A stretch of 64,000 nucleotides of DNA, from positions 1 through 64,000 of the forward strand of contig NZ_LIUQ01000011.1 in the NCBI RefSeq assembly GCF_001276715.1, read 5' to 3'. Origin of the DNA: Planktothricoides sp. SR001 (GTDB taxonomy: Bacteria > Cyanobacteriota > Cyanobacteriia > Cyanobacteriales > Laspinemataceae). Shown here in pieces: positions 35,005 to 44,287 of this stretch (within the stretch, counting starts at the first letter, position 1; each line of letters begins with the position of its first letter). The position numbers were made by a program, and so were the translations under genes. The notes under the pieces are model-generated. The model was not told the DNA's origin and did not search any database. It saw only the letters and a program-made list of their open reading frames with translations.

Positions 35005-35074
35005 GGGCGAAGCATTCCCGTAAAAAATTTACGCTTCTAACCATAAATTATCGGCGGGAATGCTTCGCCCCTAC
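35001..35074. repeat. Hairpin repeat between convergent genes
   Basis: GTAGGGGCGAAGCATTCCCG and its exact complement ending at 35074 form a 20-bp stem around a 34-base loop. It probably serves both converging transcripts as an end structure, and it provides the TAG stop of the upstream gene. Confidence 0.85.
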
Positions 35075-35090
35075 ATTAAGCTGTAACCAG

Positions 35091-36701
35091 TTAATTAGAA
35101 TTACAAAACTTGCGATCGCGCTCGGACTCAGGCTCCTGCCACGCATAAGCAAAATGGCTGACCGAATCAATTCGATTACCCAATCGACGATAGATATCAT
35201 CCATTTGCGCCTCTAAACTGGGACGATCCTTAATCGACTTACCCCAGTCTCCCGCTAAAGCGGGAATAATTCTCGTTTGCGGGGACGCCATCGACACCAC
35301 GCGCTGGATTTCATCCACAATACATTGAGTTTTCCCACAATTAGCATAAGCCATCGGATGGAACTCCATACTGGCAGGAAATCTATCCCACGGCTGCAAC
35401 CGAGAATCATAACCCCGCTCTCCCACAGGGCGATTTCCTCCTGGGAAAAACACCGCCCCGGCAGGTAAACCTTGCGCCTCTATCGGCTCGATCGCTAAAG
35501 CTACAAAATCCAAAATTCCCTGCACCGCATGGGCTACACTCAGATACCACAATTCCCATTGCAACTGGGATTGAAGCTGTTCTGGGGTAGCCACGGTTTT
35601 GGTGGCAACGACCGAACGCCCTTGCCACAAGGGTTCGCCTTCACCGGAATACAACTGGTTAACATCAGCAATATCCTGGGTTGTCACCGTACCATTAGCA
35701 ACAAACCGGCGAATCAACTCCCTGCCTTTCTGATTCAATGCCCTTTGATAAAGAGTTTCTCGGGAAGCTTGAGAATAAATCCAAAGTTGCTGTACATTGC
35801 TGACCACGGACGCGGATCCGACACCTCGCAAGTAACGCACATAGTCAAACAACATTCCATCGGGCTGGCGATCGAGAACTTCTGAAATCATTAAGGCGTA
35901 ATCCTGCCTAGCTTGGGGGCTATAAGGATCGATAAAGACATGACTCTCCTGAGACTCTGCCTGACTATGAAGTCCTAATTCCTGGCTGATATTCATGGTG
36001 TGTTGACCCTGACCATTCATAGCTAGGGCAGACTGTCGCATAGGGTCTTGGGCATAAGTGTGGCCAAAATTCATAGTGAAGTGCCAAGCGTAAACTTTCA
36101 GTCCCCGCTGGCGGCCTTTTTTAATCACTTCTGCCAGGAGGTCTAGGTTTTCTAATCCAGGAGTTCTAATCGCCGAAGGCCAAGGAGTAGGATTGTCAGA
36201 TACGGGCAGCAAGACTTGACCATCATAGAAGGTTTCTACATATACCTGGTTATATCCTTTATTGACGATTCGATCCAAAAGAGCGTCGAGGTTTCCGGGT
36301 CTGGCATCACAGGGATATAACCGCAACCAAATTGCTTGATTTTTCGGCCAGTTCTGATTACGACAAGTGTTCAGCCGTTCTGCTTGTGTTTGTAAGAGGG
36401 CATCATATTCCTGCTGGGCTTGGCTGTCCCCGGCAACTGCTGCCTGCCGCAGGTCATTTTTCTTTGCCACTTCGTCTGCGGACAGTTGGCAGGTGGGACG
36501 CATTACCCCTTGGGCTTGCTGCGAGGGTAGGGCGGTGGTGATGATGGCAGTTAAGAACGCCAGGCCCAGGGAGGAAGCTATTTTCAGCCCGGGAAAAGGC
36601 CGTGAACTCGCGGGGGGTTTTTTGGTTGATTTTCCCGTTAGCGATCGTGGGAACAACATGAAACAATCAGACATATAGTGAGTGGTGTTAGAGGAGGACA
36701 T
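35091..36701 (-). CDS. Glycosyl hydrolase family 10-like (GHL10) exported protein
   Basis: The 536-residue protein has a basic N terminus and a hydrophobic segment (about 39-58, LKIASSLGLAFLTAIITTAL) acting as signal peptide or anchor. After a short helical part (about 70-110), a TIM-barrel domain of the GHL10 type (DUF187-like) follows: AIWLRLYPCDARPGNLDALLDRIVNKGYNQVYVETFYDG, LLAEVIKKGRQRGLKVYAWHFTMNFGHTY, VFIDPYSPQARQDYALMISEVLDR and GMLFDYVRYLRG. Such proteins are predicted glycoside hydrolases of the cell surface; substrate is unknown. Starts at 36701, 36674 or 36659 are all possible; the first is used here. It converges with the pseudokinase gene. Confidence 0.82.
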   Translation of the reverse strand: MSSSNTTHYMSDCFMLFPRSLTGKSTKKPPASSRPFPGLKIASSLGLAFLTAIITTALPSQQAQGVMRPTCQLSADEVAKKNDLRQAAVAGDSQAQQEYDALLQTQAERLNTCRNQNWPKNQAIWLRLYPCDARPGNLDALLDRIVNKGYNQVYVETFYDGQVLLPVSDNPTPWPSAIRTPGLENLDLLAEVIKKGRQRGLKVYAWHFTMNFGHTYAQDPMRQSALAMNGQGQHTMNISQELGLHSQAESQESHVFIDPYSPQARQDYALMISEVLDRQPDGMLFDYVRYLRGVGSASVVSNVQQLWIYSQASRETLYQRALNQKGRELIRRFVANGTVTTQDIADVNQLYSGEGEPLWQGRSVVATKTVATPEQLQSQLQWELWYLSVAHAVQGILDFVALAIEPIEAQGLPAGAVFFPGGNRPVGERGYDSRLQPWDRFPASMEFHPMAYANCGKTQCIVDEIQRVVSMASPQTRIIPALAGDWGKSIKDRPSLEAQMDDIYRRLGNRIDSVSHFAYAWQEPESERDRKFCNSN

Positions 36702-37163
36702 AGAGAGATAATTTACTTCTTCCCTGCTCTGGAAAACTTAGCAGGAAAAAAATAAGCGTTTAACTTGACTATTTTTTCTGCTTTAGGTTCACCAAAAGCA
36801 AAACACCTTAAAGGGCATTTTTAGCATACCGCGATTCAAGCGATATGTTTACGATCCGGGATTCAAATTTTTAAATCATATGAACAGCTTTTTAAATTAT
36901 CAGAACAGCAATAAGTTTTTTTTATTTTTTAGTTCTGAATTTATTTTAGGTCAGTTTTGGGGCGTTTCCTTGGTTGCTAAATTTTTTCAGCACCAAAAAA
37001 TCCGCAGATATCGATATCTTCTATAACCGTTTCTATAACTTACTATAAGTTTCTATAAGTTTCTAGAACTTACTCTAATTTACTGCATCAGATTTACTTA
37101 GTAAATCTCCATATCCCCAGAGGTTTGCGCGAGTTAGTGAAACTATTCTGTTTCTAAGGGTTT
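36702..37163. other. AT-rich spacer
   Basis: No gene seen. It contains repeated TTTCTATAA motifs at about 37020-37075 and a pair of TCAGAACAGC-like stretches near 36880-36910. Either could be promoter material for the gene upstream, but nothing is decisive. Confidence 0.4.
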
Positions 37164-38675
37164 TTAAGGTTTACTTAAATATTTATAAACGCTCGAAAAA
37201 GTCCCAAAACCCATTGCCAGACTCAAGATAACGCTGGCGAAAAATGGATGGACGGATAGATTGATTAATGGTATAATTAAAGCTCGATCCGGGACGATGA
37301 TATAGAGAAGACTGGCAGCGATGATTCCTGCCATTCCTAACCCAGCGGCTAAGGCTTGCAGTTGAGTTTCTAAACGCCTTCGTCGTTGCAATTGAGCTAA
37401 TTCTATTAAGCCCCGCATAGAGGAAATAGTTTGCTCTAACAAGAATTGTCCGGGTTTAAACTTGTTGACATGACTTTGGAGCTTTTTTTGACAAATTTCA
37501 GCATCTTTTTGGATAAATCGGGACAAAAATTTCACCGATGATTCATCTTTAATTCCTAATGACTCGATCCGCTGCAACGTTTGTTGATATCGATCGCGGC
37601 TGAAGGCGATCGCTTCCTGTAAAGTTTCTAAATCTCTTAATAATTCGGCATAGCCTAAAGCCAATTGGGGAAAGTTGCCGAATTGATTCCACAAACACTC
37701 TAAAACCTGATTTGAGCATCCATTTTTGTCAAAGCCAATCCTTTCCATTTGTGAAATCTGATTATGAATATTATGATAAGCTTCAGCAATTAAATCATGC
37801 TTTTTTTCGCTTTCGACAGCCACTGCTACGATCTGATGGCTATAAAAAAATAACTGAAAAAATTCTCTTTGACATTTTTGATAAACTTGTTCGATTTGCC
37901 TCTCGACTAAAAACCAAATTAAGATATGGGGAATCGTGGTGACATTAGCAGTGAGACCATATTCAAAAACTGGAGAACCTAGCAGTCTACCTTCCCCTTT
38001 AAATGACGGTTTGATTTCAATGGCAGTCAAAAGCTCACTTAAAACGAGATCGCTCAAGGATTTTAAATATTTCTGGTCAGTTTTGGCTTGCAACTTTTGT
38101 TCGGGAGTCAATAAACTCGTAACCAACAAAGTTTGGCCGATAAAATTCTCTAAATTACCCTCAGTATTATCCTCAGTATTATTCTCATGTTTCCGGTCAA
38201 TAATTAACGGATAGTTTTGGCTGAATTCCCGGAAAATTTCTATGGGCACTTCTAGTAACTTTCCCGAACCTGCTTCCCGTTCAGGAATATGCAGATTAAA
38301 CCACAACCCATAACTTTGATCGATTTCTTGATAGTTAGCATATCCCCAGACCGGATAGTCTTTTTCCCGGATTTTAATCTTGTGAGCAAAGCGAGACTGA
38401 CTCTTTTGGGGAGTCATCTCATAGAAAAACCTCAGCATATTTGGGTTTTCCTGTGTTGTTTCTGACGTATTCTGGGGCGTTTCTGGCGGTGATTTTAATA
38501 CGCCACTTGCTCTGGCGCCTACGGAACCCGACGGCGCACCGCAGTGGCTTTGGTTTAACAATTTTTCACCATGTTGATAAATCTGCTGTGTTTCTACGGG
38601 CTTGCCCTCATTTTTTAACTCAAACCCATAAAAATATAAACTAGGAGCATATATGCGATCGCCACTCATAATCAT
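37164..38675 (-). CDS. Two-TM, coiled-coil protein of unknown function
   Basis: The protein is 503 residues from the ATG at 38675 (MIMSGDRIYAPSLYFYGFEL), which follows GAGGTGGGAT; the TTG at 38699 lies in that ribosome site. The N-terminal part is alpha/beta, with a central HILIWFLVERQIEQVYQKCQREFFQLFFYSHQIVAVAVESEKKHD stretch. A helical part (about 310-430) leads to two transmembrane helices at the C terminus (about 436-460 and 470-492) with a short loop. The layout of soluble domain, long helices and two C-terminal membrane helices recalls CorA-like or RMD1/DUF155 proteins, but I see no GMN motif. A Gly/Ser/Ala insert near 47-60 is encoded by a dispersed GCGCCTACGGAACCCGACGG repeat. Family not recognised. 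Confidence 0.7.
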   Translation of the reverse strand: MIMSGDRIYAPSLYFYGFELKNEGKPVETQQIYQHGEKLLNQSHCGAPSGSVGARASGVLKSPPETPQNTSETTQENPNMLRFFYEMTPQKSQSRFAHKIKIREKDYPVWGYANYQEIDQSYGLWFNLHIPEREAGSGKLLEVPIEIFREFSQNYPLIIDRKHENNTEDNTEGNLENFIGQTLLVTSLLTPEQKLQAKTDQKYLKSLSDLVLSELLTAIEIKPSFKGEGRLLGSPVFEYGLTANVTTIPHILIWFLVERQIEQVYQKCQREFFQLFFYSHQIVAVAVESEKKHDLIAEAYHNIHNQISQMERIGFDKNGCSNQVLECLWNQFGNFPQLALGYAELLRDLETLQEAIAFSRDRYQQTLQRIESLGIKDESSVKFLSRFIQKDAEICQKKLQSHVNKFKPGQFLLEQTISSMRGLIELAQLQRRRRLETQLQALAAGLGMAGIIAASLLYIIVPDRALIIPLINLSVHPFFASVILSLAMGFGTFSSVYKYLSKP

Positions 38676-38712
38676 ATCAACTATATCCCACCTCAACACT
38701 CTTACATAAAAC

Positions 38713-38785
38713 CAGGAAAGAGGAGAGAGGAAAGAGAATTCTCTATTCTCTATTCTCTATTCTCTCTCCTCTATTCTCTCTTCTT
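38713..38785. repeat. GA/CT-rich low-complexity spacer
   Basis: Runs of GAGAGGAAAGAG followed by four TTCTCTA units. Such tracts recur at 27093-27215 and 52955-53130. Confidence 0.8.
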
Positions 38786-38807
38786 GATCGCCGCCCTTAC
38801 AGATAGA

Positions 38808-41006
38808 CTATGCCAAAACGCTGGCTCGAATTGACTCTACATTAGTTGCGATACCCGGTGCATAGACTTTAGCCACATAATCGGCAATCATGCGATCGGT
38901 GTTAAATAATGGGCCGTTGGTTTTGATGGAGGCTTTCATCATCTGAATCCAGCCATGAGGAATGCCGTTGGCATCTCGGTCATAGTACAACGGGACAATT
39001 TCCTCTTCTAATAACTTGTAGAGGGCTTCGGAGTCGATTTTATCCTGGAGTTCTTGGTCGGTGGTATGGGCATCTTCCCCGATCGCCCACCCATTAATTC
39101 CCTTGCCATCGGGGCCTGCTTGGTAGCCTTCACACCACCAACCATCGAGGACGCTACAGTTAATCCCCCCGTTGAAGCAGACTTTTTGGCCGCTGGTGCC
39201 CGATGCTTCCAGGGGACGACGGGGCGTATTCAGCCACACATCCACCCCTTGCACCAATTTCCGGGCGGTGTACATATCGTAATCGGGGATAATCACCACG
39301 CGATCGCGCAATTGTTCGTGGTTGCGAGACCAATCAAACAACCGTTGCAAAATCCGCTTGCCTTCTTCATCAGCGGGATGGGCTTTCCCGGCAAAGATTA
39401 GCTGCACTGGGCGATCGGGGTTGCCCAAAATTGCCAGCGATCGCTCGATATCTCGTAGCAACAGATAACCGCGCTTATAGGTACTAAATCGACGGGCAAA
39501 ACCAATGGTCAACACATTTGGATCGAGCATTCGGTCTATGGCTTCAATCCAAAACTGATCTTCACCCCGTTCTTTGCGGGCTTGCTTGAGTTTAGCCCGC
39601 GTATGGGCAATCAAGTAATCTTTCAGCATCAGGTGCCGCCACCAGAGTTCTTGATCGGGAATTTGCTCCACATTCGCCCACATTTGCGGATCGGCAATTT
39701 TACTTGACCAGTCTTGACCCAGGTATTCTGTATAAAGGTCATCTAGCAGAGGCGCCGTCCAAGTGCGAGCATGAACCCCATTGGTAATATGGCCAATAGG
39801 CACCTGATCCACGGAACCCTGGGGATAGAGAATATGCCACATTTTCCGAGAAACCTCCCCATGCAGGGCTGAGACGCCATTGGCAGTACGACACATCCGC
39901 AATGCCAGCACCGTCATGCCGAAAGGTTCCCAGGGATCGTCCAGGCGACGGGCGCCCAAGGCCATAAACTGATCTTCCGATAAACCTAATTTTGTCCAAT
40001 AACGGGAAAAATAGGACTCAATTAGGTCACGAGAAAACACATCATGGCCAGCAGGAACTGGGGTATGGGTGGTAAACACACAGCGATCGCGCACCGTCGC
40101 TTCCACTTCATAGAAAGACTTACCCGTTTTCAGCATTTCTTGCCGCGCTGCTTCCAAAGTGCAAAACGCCGCATGGCCTTCATTCAAATGACAAATAGCA
40201 GGCTCAATTCCCACAGCTTTTAAAGCTTGGAAACCCCCAATTCCCAGGATAAATTCTTGAGCAATGCGGGTTTCTGCATTCCCACCATACAAATGGCCGG
40301 TCAGCCAACGGTCAACCAAATCATTATCTTCGCGGTCAGTATCTAATAAATAGAGATTGACTCGTCCCACCTGGGCTCGCCAAATTTGAATTTTCACAAG
40401 ACGTTGACGAATTTCCACTTCAACGGTTATGGGGTGTCCTTGTGAGTTGACCATCAACTCCAGAGGCATAAGTTCAAAATTGTTATCCACATAATAATCT
40501 TCTTGCCAGCCATGACGGTTGATGCGTTGCCGGAAATAGCCCTGGCGATACATCAAACCCACCGCTACCAGGGGCACCCCTAAATCCGAGGCGGATTTTA
40601 GATGGTCTCCGGCTAATATGCCCAAGCCTCCAGAATAAATGGGCAGGGATTCATGGATGCCAAATTCCGCGCAAAAGTAAGCCACGGGACTGGTGGGTGA
40701 AATTTGCGGAGCCACGCGAGATGCCCAGGTATCCGCCTCACTCATGTAACGCTGAAATTGCTTGAAGACGGACGTGACTCGTTTGATATAAATCGGATCG
40801 TTGGCAAGCTGACTCAAGCGCACTTGGTCAGCAAATCGTAACAAGGCAACCGGATTATGATTACACTTTTGCCATGTTTCTGGATCGATGTTCCGAAATA
40901 GGGAAATGCGCTCTGGAGTCCAACTCCACCAATAGTTATAGGCAATTTCCGCTAAAGGTTTGAGGGTAATTGGTAACTTTGCTTTGAGTTTTTCGACAGC
41001 TTTCAT
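38808..41006 (-). CDS. glgP: Alpha-glucan phosphorylase
   Basis: The 732-residue GT35 enzyme uses phosphate to release glucose 1-phosphate from glycogen (EC 2.4.1.1). It belongs to the branch with an N-terminal DUF3417-like helical part (PLAEIAYNYWWSWTPERISLFRNIDP). Recognisable motifs are VAYFCAEFGIHESLPIYSGGLGILAGDHLKSASDLG, GYFRQRI, HLNEGHAAF, FTTHTPVPAGHDVF, HITNGVHARTW, FARRFSTYKR, FAGKAHPAD and TPRRPLEASGTSGQKVCFNGGIN, the last with the PLP lysine near residue 609. Length is at the short end for this branch. Glycogen synthase lies 12 kb away on the same strand. Confidence 0.9.
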   Translation of the reverse strand: MKAVEKLKAKLPITLKPLAEIAYNYWWSWTPERISLFRNIDPETWQKCNHNPVALLRFADQVRLSQLANDPIYIKRVTSVFKQFQRYMSEADTWASRVAPQISPTSPVAYFCAEFGIHESLPIYSGGLGILAGDHLKSASDLGVPLVAVGLMYRQGYFRQRINRHGWQEDYYVDNNFELMPLELMVNSQGHPITVEVEIRQRLVKIQIWRAQVGRVNLYLLDTDREDNDLVDRWLTGHLYGGNAETRIAQEFILGIGGFQALKAVGIEPAICHLNEGHAAFCTLEAARQEMLKTGKSFYEVEATVRDRCVFTTHTPVPAGHDVFSRDLIESYFSRYWTKLGLSEDQFMALGARRLDDPWEPFGMTVLALRMCRTANGVSALHGEVSRKMWHILYPQGSVDQVPIGHITNGVHARTWTAPLLDDLYTEYLGQDWSSKIADPQMWANVEQIPDQELWWRHLMLKDYLIAHTRAKLKQARKERGEDQFWIEAIDRMLDPNVLTIGFARRFSTYKRGYLLLRDIERSLAILGNPDRPVQLIFAGKAHPADEEGKRILQRLFDWSRNHEQLRDRVVIIPDYDMYTARKLVQGVDVWLNTPRRPLEASGTSGQKVCFNGGINCSVLDGWWCEGYQAGPDGKGINGWAIGEDAHTTDQELQDKIDSEALYKLLEEEIVPLYYDRDANGIPHGWIQMMKASIKTNGPLFNTDRMIADYVAKVYAPGIATNVESIRASVLA

Positions 41007-41688
41007 GGATTCATCACCTTGATTAGCAATCCTGAGTTTCAGGAAATTTATTGTTGCGTTTTTTGGCAGATTTTTGCCCTGTTGTAGACCAGATTATATC
41101 GTCTTTTGTGCTAGGTGAGGCGGTGAAAGTGAATCCTTATATCTAATTTTTAGGGCATTTTAATCAAGAAAAGATTTTTTGTTGAAATTATGTGAATTTA
41201 ATGGTTAATTACCCGGTTTAAATATTTAAAAATCCTGACATAGAGATTTTGGCATCTATATGATTGGTGGAAATAGACTGAAGACCCTTTAAGTTCGGCC
41301 TAATATCTTAACACAAGGATTGTGGTCAAACTGATGGTGCAGTCAAGGGGCGGGTGAAGCGATCGCGCTTAGGGGCGAATCCCATTAATCGCACCTTTTA
41401 ATGGCAGCTTTTCTCGGCGCTAACCGGAAACTTCAGCCCCACAACATACAGTTTAAATAAAAAAGTTAAAAATTCTTAATCTACTGTATTCCTTAAAATA
41501 TAATAGAAAATTAACCGAGTCAGGCACTCGATAAAGACCCGGAGGTGGAAAAGAGAACCATGTTTTTCTGGTTGACTTTTATGGGCTGCTCCCTGAAACC
41601 CCCGATCGGGTCGAGGCTTGAACCGTTCTGAGTCCCGTAGTTACAATACAAAAATAAACTTCTTTTGTCCTTTATATCTTTAAGTCCT
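41007..41688. other. Spacer between glgP and avtA
   Basis: No gene found. The half near avtA has a GATCGGGTCGAGGCTTGAACCG segment that at first glance recalls a tRNA arm, but no cloverleaf can be drawn. Promoters for the divergent genes should be here. Confidence 0.45.
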
Positions 41689-43017
41689 ATGAATCCTGCC
41701 CTGAGTAAAATTGGCGCCCAAATGTCCCACTTAACTGGAGTGCGGGCAATCATGAAAGATATCGTAGAAACGCTCCGTGCTGGGAAGGGGCAGGAATTTA
41801 TTAATCTCAGCGCTGGCAACCCGGTGATTTTGCCGGAAGTTGAGCAACTATGGCGCGATTGTACTGCCGATTTGTTGGCTAGTCACGCCACTTGCTCTAC
41901 TTGGGGAGACCCCAAGACCGCAGTGGCTTCGGAATATGGGGAGGTGGTTTGTCGCTACGGCGCCAGCCAAGGATATCAGCCGTTTATCGAAGCCGTCCGG
42001 GATGATTTTAACCGCCGCTATGGGTTGAACCTGTCCAACAACAATATTTTAATTACTCCGGGCAGTCAGTCGATTTATTTTTATGCGGCGAATGCGTTTG
42101 GGGGCTATACCGCTGATGGCAGTCAACTGAAAAAAATTGTCCTGCCCTTGAGTCCTGACTATACGGGATATGGCGGGGTGACGTTGGTGCCAGAGGCTTT
42201 GATCGCCTATAAACCCACTTTGGATATTGATGAAAAAGCCAATCGGTTTAAGTACCGTCCCGATTTTAGTCAGCTTGCGATTGATGAAAATACCGGCTGC
42301 GTGATTTTTTCCCGTCCTTGTAATCCCACGGGAAATGTGCTGACTCAGGAGGAAGTGGAAAAAATTGCAGCCCTGGCAGCGCCATATAATGTGCCGGTGT
42401 TGGTGGATTCTGCTTATGCTCCCCCATACCCAGCTTTGAATTTTACCGATATGACCCCAATTATGGGTGAGAATATCATCCACTGTATTAGTTTATCTAA
42501 GGCGGGATTACCGGGAGAACGGATTGGGATTGCGATCGGCGATCCGGAGATGATTCAAGTGCTGGAATGTTTCCAGACGAATATGTGTATTCACTCCCCC
42601 CGCTACGGTCAGGCGATCGCGGCTCGGGCGATCGCCTCTGGTACACTAGCGGATATTGCCGAAACCGTAATTCGCCCTCATTACCAGCAAAAATTCACCG
42701 TCGTCGAAAATACCCTAGATCAAGCCATGCCTAAAGATTTGCCTTGGTGTCTCCACCGTGGAGAAGGGGCGATCTTTTCCTGGTTATGGTTGCCAGAGTT
42801 ACCCATGACCGATTGGGAATTCTATCAAGAACTGAAAAAAGTCGGCGTGATTGTGGTGCCTGGTAGTTCATTCTTCCCTGGTTTGCGCGAAGATTGGCCC
42901 CATACTCAACAATGTATTCGGATTAGTTTAACCGCCACCGATGAAGAACTCACCACCGGGATGCAGCGATTAGCCAAAGTTGCGGCAGAAGTTCATCAAA
43001 AGGTATTGGTTAGTTAA
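41689..43017 (+). CDS. avtA: Valine-pyruvate aminotransferase
   Basis: The 442-residue PLP enzyme of fold type I starts at the ATG at 41689 (MNPALSKIGAQMSHLTG). GIRxIM-like LTGVRAIMKDI, INLSAGNPVILPEVE, YGASQGYQPFIEAV, ITPGSQSIYFYAAN, FSRPCNPTGNVLT, VDSAYAPPYP and the lysine motif SLSKAGLPGERIG match the AvtA group, which interconverts valine plus pyruvate and 2-oxoisovalerate plus alanine (EC 2.6.1.66). Length fits. A GGGTGGGC..GCCCACCC hairpin follows the stop at 43023-43041. A different amino-donor preference is possible. Confidence 0.85.
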   Translation: MNPALSKIGAQMSHLTGVRAIMKDIVETLRAGKGQEFINLSAGNPVILPEVEQLWRDCTADLLASHATCSTWGDPKTAVASEYGEVVCRYGASQGYQPFIEAVRDDFNRRYGLNLSNNNILITPGSQSIYFYAANAFGGYTADGSQLKKIVLPLSPDYTGYGGVTLVPEALIAYKPTLDIDEKANRFKYRPDFSQLAIDENTGCVIFSRPCNPTGNVLTQEEVEKIAALAAPYNVPVLVDSAYAPPYPALNFTDMTPIMGENIIHCISLSKAGLPGERIGIAIGDPEMIQVLECFQTNMCIHSPRYGQAIAARAIASGTLADIAETVIRPHYQQKFTVVENTLDQAMPKDLPWCLHRGEGAIFSWLWLPELPMTDWEFYQELKKVGVIVVPGSSFFPGLREDWPHTQQCIRISLTATDEELTTGMQRLAKVAAEVHQKVLVS

Positions 43018-43022
43018 AAGGT

Positions 43023-43043
43023 AGGGTGGGCATTGCCCACCCG
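43023..43043. repeat. Hairpin after avtA
   Basis: GTAGGGTGGGC pairs with GCCCACCC; the same unit is at 14509-14537. It may double as a transcript end. Confidence 0.7.
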
Positions 43044-43093
43044 ATAAATCACTACAAAATTACCTCTCATTTGTTGGCAGTAAAAAAATATTG

Positions 43094-44287
43094 ATGATGT
43101 CTAATCAATTAGATTGTATTGAAATTAATAATTTTCGCTCCCTGGTCAACCTGCGGATTAAAACCAATTGTCTGAATCTTTTTTTTAGACCAAATGGCTC
43201 AGGAAAATCTAGTTTATTGGATACAATCTGGTTTATCCGCGACTGTGCCATCCGAGGGGTGGATTTAGCTTCTGCCGATAGAGATCATGGGATTGGTTTG
43301 CTCTGGGATGGGTCCGAAAATTACGAGAATATTGCAATCGCGATCGAGACAGAATCCAGTAAGTATCAAGTGTTATTTGGGTATTCTGCAGGTAGAATCG
43401 AACCTTTTGTGGGAGAAAAACTATATTCTAAAGAAAAAAATCTCTGGTTAATTAATAGAGACATCGGCAGTAACCAGGCTGAATTTTATCAATTTAGTAG
43501 TGGTAAATTAGTTTCAAAAATTTTAAAAAAACCGGAAAAACTCGCTTTAACAAGTTATGTAGCGTTTGAAGAAAGCGATCCGGCTGCCGCTGATGTAGAT
43601 AACTTGCTTCGCAAAGTGCGTTTTTATCATTCCCGATCAGCTTCCTTATATAAAATTAAAAGATTCGGTTCTGAATCAGATTATGGAGAAAGATTACAAG
43701 AGCGGGGAGATAACTTGTGGTCGGTGTTGAGAAACTTACACGATCTCCGGGAAATTGACGAGCGCTACAATACAATTCTCCAGTTTATGAAAGAAAGTTT
43801 TCCATCATTTAATGGAATGTTTATTAAGCAAACTGGGCCGCGATCTGTTTATGGAAACTTTGTAGAAAAAAAACGTCGTCAGCCAATATTTGCATCAGGA
43901 GTTTCTGATGGTCATATTCAGATGCTACTGAATCTTACTGCTTTATTTTCCGAAGGTGACAACCGCACTATAATTTTATTTGATGAGCCAGAAATATCTC
44001 TGCATCCCTGGGCATTAGCGGTTTTTGCTAAAGCCGTAAAGTTGGCTACTGAACAGTGGAATAAGCAGGTTTTTATTGCCACACATTCCCCCGTCCTCAT
44101 TAGTCAATTTGAAGCAGAGAATATCTTAACTGCGGAGGTTGACGAATTGGGTCGGACAATCATAAAACGGGTCAATGAAATAGAAGATATTCAAGATTTG
44201 CTCGCAGATTATGATACGGGTTCACTGTATATGGCTGAAATGGTTGCTGCTCAAAGTAAGCCTCGGTTTCAGGAGTCCCGGAAATGA
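43094..44287 (+). CDS. AAA (OLD/RecF-type) ATPase of a two-gene pair
   Basis: The 397-residue ABC-like ATPase has an N-terminal IEINNFRSLVNLRI, Walker A RPNGSGKSS (Lys38, with Arg where Gly is usual), a central helical insert (about 100-230), then SDGHIQMLLNLTALF (signature-like region), Walker B IILFDEPEISLHP (near 295) and the switch FIATHSPVLISQF (near 331). This is the AAA_15/AAA_21 pattern of OLD-family ATPases. It ends in ATGA overlap with the next gene, a TOPRIM-like protein, giving a split OLD-like layout. Such pairs are frequent in phage defence (PARIS, OLD, Gabija-like). TTG 43091 and ATG 43097 are alternative starts. Nothing else nearby suggests an island. Confidence 0.82.
   Translation: MMSNQLDCIEINNFRSLVNLRIKTNCLNLFFRPNGSGKSSLLDTIWFIRDCAIRGVDLASADRDHGIGLLWDGSENYENIAIAIETESSKYQVLFGYSAGRIEPFVGEKLYSKEKNLWLINRDIGSNQAEFYQFSSGKLVSKILKKPEKLALTSYVAFEESDPAAADVDNLLRKVRFYHSRSASLYKIKRFGSESDYGERLQERGDNLWSVLRNLHDLREIDERYNTILQFMKESFPSFNGMFIKQTGPRSVYGNFVEKKRRQPIFASGVSDGHIQMLLNLTALFSEGDNRTIILFDEPEISLHPWALAVFAKAVKLATEQWNKQVFIATHSPVLISQFEAENILTAEVDELGRTIIKRVNEIEDIQDLLADYDTGSLYMAEMVAAQSKPRFQESRK

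Noticed and set aside
41560-41660. Possible tRNA-like segment
   Set aside because: GGGTCGAGGCTTGAACCG looks like a T-arm fragment, but no acceptor, D or anticodon arms can be drawn.
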